Shown: piece after piece, positions 1 to 4,117 of the stretch
Position numbering within the stretch: position 1 is the stretch's first letter
How the letters are laid out: every line of letters starts with the position of its first letter
DNA from: an archaeon
GTDB lineage: Archaea > B1Sed10-29 > WALL01
DNA length: 10,098 bases
Reading direction: 5' to 3'
NCBI GenBank assembly: GCA_030592525.1
Contig: JAUVIW010000028.1
Span: forward strand, 1-10,098
Made by a program: the position numbers and the translations under genes
The notes under the pieces: model-generated
What the model was told of the DNA's origin: nothing
The model's database searches: none
Seen by the model: the letters and a program-made list of their open reading frames with translations, nothing else

Positions 1-170
1 TCGATGGTCGCACGCTTCTTGACCACGACCACATCGTATGACTGCAGGTTGCCTGCTGAGGGCGCGGCCTTGGTGGCAGCGAGAATCTTTCGCATCTTGT
101 CCGCGGGCACCTTCTTGTCCCGGAACTCGCGGATTGAGCGGCGCTCTTTGATGACCTTGAAGAACTCCAT
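1..170 (-). CDS. Nitroreductase family protein, N-terminal fragment cut by the window edge
   Basis: Translating the minus strand from ATG at 170 gives 56 residues that run off the window edge without a stop. The segment holds the usual opening of FMN-dependent nitroreductases: an amphipathic start, RRSIREF at residues 10-16, then a helix and AAPSAGNLQSYDVVVV at 35-50. In this family (known) the early arginines and the PSxGN segment help bind FMN, and the enzymes reduce nitro compounds, quinones or flavins with NAD(P)H. The ATG is chosen because the RRSIR motif lies at its normal distance from the N-terminus and a TATA-like AATAAAAT (193-200) lies about 26 bases ahead, which suggests a leaderless or nearly leaderless message. 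The substrate cannot be told from this fragment. Most of the protein, including the C-terminal FMN contacts, is outside. Confidence 0.85.
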   Translation of the reverse strand, partial: MEFFKVIKERRSIREFRDKKVPADKMRKILAATKAAPSAGNLQSYDVVVVKKRATI

Positions 171-192
171 GCCTATCCAAAGGAGTAAGTGG

Positions 193-200
193 AATAAAAT
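193..200 (-). promoter_or_regulatory. TATA-like element for the nitroreductase gene
   Basis: Read on the minus strand this is ATTTTATT, centred about 26 bases upstream of the ATG at 170. That is the normal archaeal TATA-to-start distance and fits a leaderless transcript. It sits just after the hairpin at 227-239, so the nitroreductase seems to have its own promoter, separate from the island upstream. Confidence 0.45.
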
Positions 201-211
201 GGTTTCTCGGC

Positions 212-239
212 AAAGAAAATAAAACAGGGGCAGAGCCCC
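212..239 (-). terminator. GC hairpin plus T-rich tract, likely terminator at the left edge of the island
   Basis: GGGGC (227-231) and GCCCC (235-239) pair around a three-base loop. On the minus strand the hairpin is followed by a T-rich tract (TGTTTTATTTTC). It lies downstream of the JAMM gene and just before the nitroreductase promoter, so it would insulate the two. Archaeal termination depends mainly on the U tract, so the hairpin itself may not be needed. Confidence 0.5.
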
Positions 240-308
240 AAAAACACTCGACCGAAGCCAAGTGACCAGCTACAATAAGATTCTAGCGCTATGGATTGAT
301 AATCCTTT

Positions 309-321
309 CGATACTCTTGGC
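309..321. repeat. Left copy of a 13-base direct repeat flanking the island
   Basis: CGATACTCTTGGC here and CGATACTCTCGGC at 2432-2444 differ at one of 13 positions and lie in the same orientation on either side of the A/T-rich cassette. The pair could be an att-type or target-site duplication left by integration. Function is inferred; no recombinase gene is in the window. Confidence 0.4.
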
Positions 322-355
322 TTTGCACATAAAGTAGGTGCTTTTTGTACAAAAT
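318..355. repeat. Left imperfect inverted repeat of the island
   Basis: The blocks GGCTTTGCA (319-327) and CTTTTTGTACAAAAT (341-355) recur in inverted orientation just past the other end of the cassette, as TGCAAAGCC (2424-2432) and ATTTTTGCACAAAAAAG (2396-2412). Block spacing is 13 bases on the left and 11 on the right. Each copy lies directly downstream of the stop codon of the outermost island gene, so it may be a mobile-element end or a shared 3' untranslated or termination element. Confidence 0.4.
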
Positions 356-373
356 ATGTTCTCGCACAAAAAG
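341..373 (-). terminator. A/T stem-loop downstream of the JAMM gene
   Basis: CTTTTTGT (341-348) and ACAAAAAG (366-373) form an 8-base inverted repeat that starts eight bases past the JAMM stop codon. On the minus strand the first arm is itself a T-run, which suits archaeal U-tract termination. It overlaps the left inverted repeat, so its primary role is uncertain. Confidence 0.35.
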
Positions 374-380
374 TCGGTTT

Positions 381-1160
381 TTAGGCTATTTTGACTCGGT
401 GTGTTTTCCCTTTAGGATCAACAATATGTATCTGTGGTCTGAAACCACCCCTATAGTGAACTACAACTCCGGGCACTTTCCATAGCTTTGCAATTCTCAA
501 GTCTCCTTTACTTGGCCCCGACATAGAAATTGCTGGGTGAGTGTGCCACCACCCATGTGACCCACTTTCAATCAAATTTCCCGATGACATAGCCGACATG
601 TCATGGATATTATGCAATTCTGCTGTTGATACCTCAATGCACCCATCTTTGATACGCAGCGCACCATGTCGTTCTGGTGCTTTAGAATCCGCATAAGGCA
701 TACGTAAATCAATCAAATCTTTTTTCATTTTTTTCAGGTACTCTTCTTCCTTTAATCCTAGTGAGATACAAGTAAGACGATAAGCGTCATCTTCACTGAT
801 AATAAGGTCAGTGAAATCAACGTCTTTGAGCTCTTTCTTGATTTTCTTGAATGTCTTTGTTTTCTGAAAAGCCTTTGGGATATCCGTATCTAATGCACCA
901 TCATCAACATGGGGGTGTTTGATTGACATCATTGTGATTGCATCACTCAATCCTGCGAGGTTTATGTCTGACTGCTCTTTCTCGTATTTTGCAAAGGCAT
1001 TAAGGACATGTTGGTATGCTTTTTTCATTTCACTCTTGCTAACACGAATATCCTTTTCGTGCCACGTGTTCCCATCTCTGCCTTTAGGAATGAAAACATC
1101 CTTGACTTCTTTTTTTAGGATCCCCACTCCTTTGCGTATTTTCGCTAGTTCTTCAATCAT
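381..1160 (-). CDS. JAMM/MPN-domain metallopeptidase with a ~150-residue unknown N-terminal region
   Basis: The 259-residue product ends in a recognisable JAB1/MPN/Mov34 domain. H206 and H208 lie in GWWHTHP, and D220 completes the HxHP-x(6)-PSxxD signature. E163 in APERHGALRI is the likely upstream catalytic glutamate, so the zinc-binding and catalytic set looks complete. JAMM enzymes (known) cleave isopeptide or C-terminal bonds of ubiquitin-like modifiers, and some act in prokaryotic conflict systems. Residues 1-150 are charged and mostly helical, rich in Lys, Asp and Glu; I recognise no family there, and they may bind a substrate or partner. There is no signal peptide or membrane segment, so a cytoplasmic role is likely. 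The ATG is the first in frame: a TAG stop immediately precedes it and ends a 33-codon micro-ORF. The gene diverges from the CHAT-like operon. Its A/T-rich codons differ from those of the flanking genes. No ubiquitin-like protein, E1 or E2 is visible nearby. Confidence 0.8.
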   Translation of the reverse strand: MIEELAKIRKGVGILKKEVKDVFIPKGRDGNTWHEKDIRVSKSEMKKAYQHVLNAFAKYEKEQSDINLAGLSDAITMMSIKHPHVDDGALDTDIPKAFQKTKTFKKIKKELKDVDFTDLIISEDDAYRLTCISLGLKEEEYLKKMKKDLIDLRMPYADSKAPERHGALRIKDGCIEVSTAELHNIHDMSAMSSGNLIESGSHGWWHTHPAISMSGPSKGDLRIAKLWKVPGVVVHYRGGFRPQIHIVDPKGKTHRVKIA

Positions 1161-1262
1161 CTAAACGGAATTATGCTCCAGCATGTTTAAGAGAACTACC
1201 ATTAGCATAGCTTCAAATTCAGAGCTCACACCCCGTTCAAATATCTCGCGGACAGGCACCAT
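1161..1262 (-). CDS. Possible 33-residue micro-ORF directly upstream of the JAMM gene
   Basis: The minus strand reads MVPVREIFERGVSSEFEAML and continues to residue 33, then a TAG directly followed by the JAMM ATG (TAGATG). The C-terminal half is a hydrophobic/acidic helix. Its start codon overlaps that of the divergent small gene in one CATG (1260-1263). The junction would allow translational coupling, either as a leader peptide or as a tiny partner protein. Against it, there is no clear ribosome site, and a TATAAAA (1273-1279) would start transcription at about 1250, inside the ORF. It may simply be leader DNA. Confidence 0.3.
   Translation of the reverse strand: MVPVREIFERGVSSEFEAMLMVVLLNMLEHNSV
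1236..1245 (+). promoter_or_regulatory. Weak TATA-like element ahead of the small-protein/CHAT operon
   Basis: TTCAAATATC lies about 20-25 bases before the ATG at 1261, a spacing that would fit a leaderless archaeal message. The match to the TATA consensus is modest. No convincing Shine-Dalgarno sequence precedes that ATG, which also favours a leaderless start. Confidence 0.3.
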
Positions 1263-1479
1263 GATAGCCTTTTATACCCATTATGTGTTGGTGAAGCCAG
1301 TGGACTCAGAGCATTTTATGAAGCTATATTCCTCCTTACCCCTCAAGGAACGGGATATGACCATAGTTGTCATTGACGGCGAGCCCATGAGCTGGAGACG
1401 GGCATACGAAGAGATAAGGGCCCAAACCACGCTCGGAGAAGCAATATTTAATAAGCTAATTGAGCTTAAGATACTTTAG
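1261..1479 (+). CDS. Small protein of unknown family, first gene of the CHAT-like peptidase operon
   Basis: The 72-residue product begins with a strand-like segment (IAFYTHYVLVKPV), then a helix ending LP (26-27), a strand MTIVVIDG (33-40), P-M-S (42-44), a helix containing WRRAYEEI (45-52), and a final helix after L58-G59. I do not recognise the family. The order of elements (helix, Pro, M-x-I-x-V strand, P-[LM]-S, 14 residues, [LI]-G, helix) recurs in the next gene, so the two may be related. ATG 1261 is preferred over ATG 1183 because the extra 26 residues look like unstructured antisense of the opposite strand, and no ribosome site precedes 1183. The gap to the next gene is 15 bases, so it is probably in an operon. 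It could be a regulator, substrate or adaptor of the peptidase (inference). Confidence 0.65.
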   Translation: MIAFYTHYVLVKPVDSEHFMKLYSSLPLKERDMTIVVIDGEPMSWRRAYEEIRAQTTLGEAIFNKLIELKIL

Positions 1480-1494
1480 ATAGGGGAATATACA

Positions 1495-1725
1495 ATGGAA
1501 GCACAGGATGAAATCCCAGATGATTTCTGGGAGATTGCTGAACAAAGGCTACTATCCATGCCCAGTGGAATGAAAATTTCCGTGGGCGGCAGCCCTGAGC
1601 CGTTGAGTAAAGATGAAATCCTAAAGCACTTAGCTGACAAGGACTCCATTGGAAGAACCTTTGCCAAGCGGGAACTAATTTTTGTTCGTTCACTAGCCAA
1701 ACTAACTGCAAGGAGTGCAGTTTAA
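1495..1725 (+). CDS. Small acidic-start protein of unknown family, second gene of the operon
   Basis: The product is 76 residues: a helix (FWEIAEQRLLSM, 11-22), P23, a strand MKISV (26-30), P36-L37-S38, a helix KDEILKHL (39-46), I52-G53, then a long basic helix to the end. Aligned with the 72-residue neighbour using a one-residue gap in the turn, P-[LM]-S and [LI]-G fall exactly 17 residues apart in both. AGGGG (1482-1486) sits eight bases before the ATG. The stop overlaps the start of the peptidase gene (TAATG), a strong sign of translational coupling, so its dose is probably tied to that of the peptidase. The family is not recognised. It may be an antitoxin-like inhibitor, a cleavage substrate or a recruiting adaptor, but nothing in the sequence decides among these. 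Confidence 0.7.
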   Translation: MEAQDEIPDDFWEIAEQRLLSMPSGMKISVGGSPEPLSKDEILKHLADKDSIGRTFAKRELIFVRSLAKLTARSAV

Positions 1726-2390
1726 TGCCAAAGAAACCGATTTTGATTACTAGGCCGGACCATGATAGCACTGTCCATTACCTTTTTCATTGGGCTGAAA
1801 GTGTGGTGGAAGAAGCAAAAAAGCGGGGGTATGAGCTCCTTGAGCTATCTGACAAGAAATCCGGCAAGAAGGTAACAACTGCAAATTTCCAGCAGCTTAT
1901 CAGGAAGAAGAATCCGCGCCTATTAGTGCTAAACGGGCATGGGTCCACCACACAGATTAACGGAACAGATGGTGAAGTATTACTCAATGCCAATAAGCTG
2001 GGGAAGGATGTGAACTCCAAGCTCATATGCGCTCTTTCCTGTAGTTCTGGTAGGGTACTTGGGCCTGCGTCCATTAGCGCTGGAGCAGATGGGTTCATAG
2101 GTTATGACGAAGATTTTGTTTTCTGCAATGACGTACACAGCACTAGTCGCCCCCTCAAGGACCAGTTTGCAGAACCATTTAGGAAAGCAGCAAGCATTCC
2201 AGCCTTATCCCTGATAAAGGGGCACACCTTGAAAGAAGCATTTGATAGGTCACAAGCAGAGTATGAGAAATGGATATATTACTATTGGGGAAAGGCATCT
2301 GTTGACCCTAATGCCCTAGAAATCCTTAAGACGCTGCTATTGGACAAACACTGCCAAAGATGCTTCGGGAACCAAGCCTCCTGCGTATAA
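1725..2390 (+). CDS. Caspase/CHAT-like (clan CD) cysteine peptidase
   Basis: The 221-residue product has the layout of the caspase-haemoglobinase fold. A first strand (PILITR, 5-10) and a helix are followed by a hydrophobic strand leading to the candidate catalytic histidine in LLVLNGHGS (H72). A second strand ends at the candidate nucleophile in ICALSCSSG (C106), and then AGADGFIGYDE (119-129) resembles the strand after the cysteine in CHAT and C25-type proteins. Known members are proteases, several of them switched on in defence or cell-death pathways. The C-terminal tail carries H209, C210, C213 and C220, which could bind a metal. There is no TPR or other sensor domain, signal peptide or membrane segment, so sensing would need a partner such as the two small proteins upstream. 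AGGAG (1711-1715) precedes the ATG by nine bases, and the start overlaps the previous stop. The family call rests on the H/C motif pair and strand order, without a search. Confidence 0.7.
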   Translation: MPKKPILITRPDHDSTVHYLFHWAESVVEEAKKRGYELLELSDKKSGKKVTTANFQQLIRKKNPRLLVLNGHGSTTQINGTDGEVLLNANKLGKDVNSKLICALSCSSGRVLGPASISAGADGFIGYDEDFVFCNDVHSTSRPLKDQFAEPFRKAASIPALSLIKGHTLKEAFDRSQAEYEKWIYYYWGKASVDPNALEILKTLLLDKHCQRCFGNQASCV

Positions 2391-2393
2391 ATC

Positions 2394-2416
2394 AAATTTT
2401 TGCACAAAAAAGTGCT
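2394..2416 (+). terminator. Probable terminator after the CHAT-like gene
   Basis: A short T-run (ATTTTT, 2396-2401) directly follows the stop codon. It is followed by GCAC/GTGC arms separated by six A residues. This suits archaeal U-tract termination for the plus-strand operon. The same bases form part of the right inverted repeat of the island. Confidence 0.4.
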
Positions 2417-2432
2417 TATCTTCTGCAAAGCC
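2396..2432. repeat. Right imperfect inverted repeat of the island
   Basis: ATTTTTGCACAAAAAAG (2396-2412) and TGCAAAGCC (2424-2432) mirror the left-end blocks at 341-355 and 319-327. The 9-base block is exact; the A/T-rich block matches with small changes. The repeat begins six bases past the CHAT-like stop codon, just as the left copy lies just past the JAMM stop. Confidence 0.4.
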
Positions 2433-2444
2433 GATACTCTCGGC
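2432..2444. repeat. Right copy of the 13-base direct repeat flanking the island
   Basis: CGATACTCTCGGC matches the left copy (309-321) at 12 of 13 positions in the same orientation. Here it also forms a small hairpin, GCCGA/TCGGC (2430-2434 and 2440-2444). From here to 2581 no gene is visible, and the DNA returns to the character of the flanking chromosome. Confidence 0.4.
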
Positions 2445-2530
2445 AAACCCTACTAACAACTCCCTTTAATGAATCTGCTGTCCCACTATCCGAATGATGC
2501 AGGGGTCAGTTGAGTCAGCTGAGCTGGGGC

Positions 2531-2559
2531 AAAAAGAAAGAGTGCTGGCGCTAAAGCGC
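2531..2559 (-). terminator. Probable terminator of the 86-residue gene
   Basis: On the minus strand, about 22 bases past the stop, GCGC arms (2548-2551 and 2556-2559) flank a four-base loop, and a T-rich stretch CTTTCTTTTT (2540-2531) follows shortly after. This would end the transcript of the gene at 2582-2842. Confidence 0.5.
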
Positions 2560-2581
2560 TTGTCAAAACTGGTGTGAGGAT

Positions 2582-2842
2582 TCACTTGGTCTCTTCTGCG
2601 TGCGCGCCTTCTTCCTGCATCTTGCCCGCAGTGATGTCAATGACCCGCTGCTGGCCGTCAGGCGTGAAGTAAATCACGTGCACGACGCCGAACGCCTTGC
2701 CGCCAGCAGTCCACTGCTGGAGCGCGCTGAGCGCACTGGTGTCCTTTACGCTGACACCGCCCTCGAAGATTATCTCGGAGACCTTGAAATTGTTCTCCTT
2801 GAGCATCTTGTAAGTGGTCTTAACCTCGTTCTCCATCGTCAT
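2582..2842 (-). CDS. Small conserved-looking protein of unknown function (86 residues)
   Basis: The product reads as an N-terminal helix (ENEVKTTYKMLKEN), a strand (SEIIFEGG), a Ser/Ala/Gln-rich turn and helix, a hydrophobic strand pair (FGVVHVIYF and QQRVIDITAG), and an acidic tail. That is a plausible small alpha/beta domain, but I recognise no family. A GTG at 2851 could extend it by three residues. ATG 2842 is chosen because AAGGTGGG lies four bases ahead, a good archaeal ribosome site that the GTG start would consume. A TATA element at 2876-2884 gives a leader of about a dozen bases. It has its own promoter and a likely terminator, so it appears monocistronic. It belongs to the right flank of the island by base composition. 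No signal peptide or membrane segment is visible. Confidence 0.7.
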   Translation of the reverse strand: MTMENEVKTTYKMLKENNFKVSEIIFEGGVSVKDTSALSALQQWTAGGKAFGVVHVIYFTPDGQQRVIDITAGKMQEEGAHAEETK

Positions 2843-2875
2843 ATTTCCCACCTTGGGCTATACAAACCACTACCC

Positions 2876-2884
2876 ATATAAATA
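2876..2884. promoter_or_regulatory. Shared TATA box of a divergent gene pair
   Basis: ATATAAATA is centred about 25 bases before the plus-strand ATG at 2905, consistent with a leaderless message. On the minus strand it reads TATTTATAT and would start transcription near 2854, giving a short leader with the GGTGG site of the gene starting at 2842. A second A/T patch, TTATAT at 2893-2898, is too close to the ATG to be the plus TATA. Confidence 0.55.
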
Positions 2885-2904
2885 CTTATTTCTTATATGC
2901 CACC

Positions 2905-3147
2905 ATGGCAGAAAAGAAGAAACCCAAGGAATCCTACCGTATAGGGGAACAGGTGCTCGCTGACAAGCTCGCGCTGGAGGGCACGATGGACAATGCCCAC
3001 GAAACAGAGATTCAGGACCGCGAGAACGCCCTGGAGGATAAGCTGGGAAGCAAGGCATGGGCTAACGAGCTAAAGGAGTACACGCACCTGTCCAAGGAAA
3101 AGGCCAAGGTCGACAAGGCTAAAGAAAAGAAGCTCAAGGGGAAATAG
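2905..3147 (+). CDS. Highly charged helical protein of unknown function (80 residues)
   Basis: The 80 residues are dominated by Lys, Glu, Asp and Ala, with a lysine-rich start (MAEKKKPKE) and end (the last 16 residues are mostly Lys, Ala and Glu). The middle, about 14-60, should be a long helix or coiled coil. There is no membrane segment or recognisable catalytic motif. The ATG sits about 25 bases after the TATA box with no ribosome site, so translation is probably leaderless. Its 3' end overlaps the convergent riboflavin synthase gene by 14 bases. Real coding is supported by start placement and consistent charged periodicity, but no family is recognised. It could be a nucleic-acid or ribosome-associated small protein (inference). 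Confidence 0.65.
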   Translation: MAEKKKPKESYRIGEQVLADKLALEGTMDNAHETEIQDRENALEDKLGSKAWANELKEYTHLSKEKAKVDKAKEKKLKGK

Positions 3148-3601
3148 ATCCCTCGTTGCCAAATCCCTGGCGCTCGCCAGTGCCGGCGCGCTTGGTCAGC
3201 TCCTCAGGGGACTCTATGAGCCAATAGGCATTGATGGCGTGCTTGTACGCACGGTCCCTGCAGATGTCAAGGAACTCTTTCTCGCCCTTCGCTTCGTTGC
3301 GGTGGACGATTACGTCAATCACGTGCTTGCCGGTCTTCAGCATCACGCCCTGCAAGCCTGTGCATGCCTCGTGCACACAGGTGTAATCCACATCAGCACC
3401 GCCACCCATGCCGAGTGTGATGACTATGTCACATTCGTCTTTCTCGATAAGGCTGAGTGCGGCGACGGGCATGTCCTTGACTCCGGGCACAGTGCGGCGC
3501 ACTACTTCGGGAGCCCAGCCCATGTCGCTGAATGCCTCCATGACGAACGGGTACATGTCCACTCGCGCGAACATCGTGTCAACAACTCCGATTTTTGGCA
3601 T
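3134..3601 (-). CDS. ribC: Riboflavin synthase, archaeal type
   Basis: The 155-residue product matches the archaeal riboflavin synthase from end to end. It opens with MPKIGVVDTMFARVDM, continues with RRTVPGVKDMPVAAL (35-49) and DIVITLGMGGGAD (58-70), then HEA at 77-79, HVIDVIVHRNEAK (93-105), and closes with a TKRAGTGERQGF motif near 137-148. These correspond to landmarks I recall from the Methanocaldococcus enzyme. The enzyme (known) dismutates two 6,7-dimethyl-8-ribityllumazine molecules to riboflavin and a pyrimidinedione. It is related to lumazine synthase and unrelated to the bacterial three-repeat enzyme. Length is normal. The start is ten bases after the PIN gene stop with GAGG nine bases ahead, so the two form an operon. 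This gene is the clearest sign that the host is an archaeon. Confidence 0.93.
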   Translation of the reverse strand: MPKIGVVDTMFARVDMYPFVMEAFSDMGWAPEVVRRTVPGVKDMPVAALSLIEKDECDIVITLGMGGGADVDYTCVHEACTGLQGVMLKTGKHVIDVIVHRNEAKGEKEFLDICRDRAYKHAINAYWLIESPEELTKRAGTGERQGFGNEGSISP

Positions 3602-3611
3602 GATAATGGCC

Positions 3612-4064
3612 TCATAAGTATTTTTCTGCGAACTCGTGCGGCTTGTACAAGCCGATGCCCTTGTGCTCCAGGTAAGACCACAGCTTGCCGGTGTACAAGT
3701 GGTGCCTGTCCAGGGTGATGACGCCCTCGGCCTTCAATTGCTCGGCGGCGGCGATGAGCACGGCGTCGCTCGGGTCCTCGACCAAGTGCACTATCTCCGG
3801 GTCCACAAGGCGCTCGTACTGCTTCTCGCCAGCCCAGTCGCCGGGGGACACGCCAATCTCGAACATCGGCACAGCGCCACTTTTCACGGCGGCGTGCACT
3901 TTCTTGACGAGCTTGTGGTGGCCGTGCCTCTCGAGCTCGTGCAGGTTGAAGTCTGTCAAGGCGACGAATGTCTCGTCCTGGGCCTCCATGGACTTCCATA
4001 TCTTGTGGGACGCACCGCCCTCCTTGAACCCGCGTATTACTACGCATGTGTCTACTAGGAACAT
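3612..4064 (-). CDS. PIN-domain ribonuclease-like protein
   Basis: The 150-residue product is a single PIN domain. D5 lies in MFLVDTCVVI at the end of the first strand, E43 in FNLHELERHG, D97 and D100 in EDPSDAVLIAAA, and D119 in GVITLDRHH. These are the expected metal-binding acidic residues of a Mg/Mn-dependent endonuclease (known for the fold). The tail YKPHEFAEKYL resembles the end of archaeal PIN proteins. ATG 4064 is preferred to 4085 because the first strand then begins at residue 2, and a TATA core lies about 28 bases ahead, fitting a leaderless start. No VapB-like antitoxin gene adjoins it. It is instead co-transcribed with riboflavin synthase, so it may be a housekeeping RNase or a solitary VapC-like protein. 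Confidence 0.8.
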   Translation of the reverse strand: MFLVDTCVVIRGFKEGGASHKIWKSMEAQDETFVALTDFNLHELERHGHHKLVKKVHAAVKSGAVPMFEIGVSPGDWAGEKQYERLVDPEIVHLVEDPSDAVLIAAAEQLKAEGVITLDRHHLYTGKLWSYLEHKGIGLYKPHEFAEKYL

Positions 4065-4081
4065 AGGAGTAAATGAGGGGC

Positions 4082-4102
4082 GCAAGGGTTTTAAACCCTT
4101 GC
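4082..4102. promoter_or_regulatory. Palindromic bidirectional TATA promoter between the PIN and ZIP-like genes
   Basis: GCAAGGGTTT (4082-4091) and AAACCCTTGC (4093-4102) are perfect reverse complements around a single T. The TTTTAAA core lies about 26-28 bases from each of the two divergent ATGs (4064 minus, 4118 plus). Both starts lack a ribosome site, so both messages look leaderless. The symmetric flanks could act as TFB-recognition sequence in either direction or as a repressor operator. Confidence 0.65.
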
Positions 4103-4117
4103 TCTTTATTGTTAGCC

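Noticed and set aside
4..222. 72-codon plus-strand open frame at the window start.
   Set aside because: It is antisense to the clear nitroreductase N-terminus.
255..323. AAGCCAAG and CTTGGCTT form an 8-base inverted pair about 69 bases end to end, suggesting a tRNA acceptor stem.
   Set aside because: No D-arm, anticodon stem or GTTCGA-type T-loop fits on either strand, so a tRNA gene is not supported.
173..367. 64-codon open frame on the minus strand beyond the JAMM gene.
   Set aside because: Runs through the GC hairpin, the A/T stem-loop and the repeat elements. It has no ribosome site and an improbable aromatic/Cys-rich product.
1183..1260. Upstream in-frame extension giving a 98-residue version of the first small operon protein.
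   Set aside because: The added 26 residues are Ser/Thr/Asn-rich with no structure, have no ribosome site, and lie antisense to a more protein-like minus frame. ATG 1261 is preferred.
2478..2510. TGTCCCACTATCCGAATG and the following bases resemble the style of an insertion-sequence end.
   Set aside because: No matching inverted end, target duplication or transposase is visible in the window. The resemblance is only an impression.
2505..2522. Tandem 9-mers GTCAGTTGA and GTCAGCTGA.
   Set aside because: Only two copies with one mismatch and no link to a gene start; likely chance.
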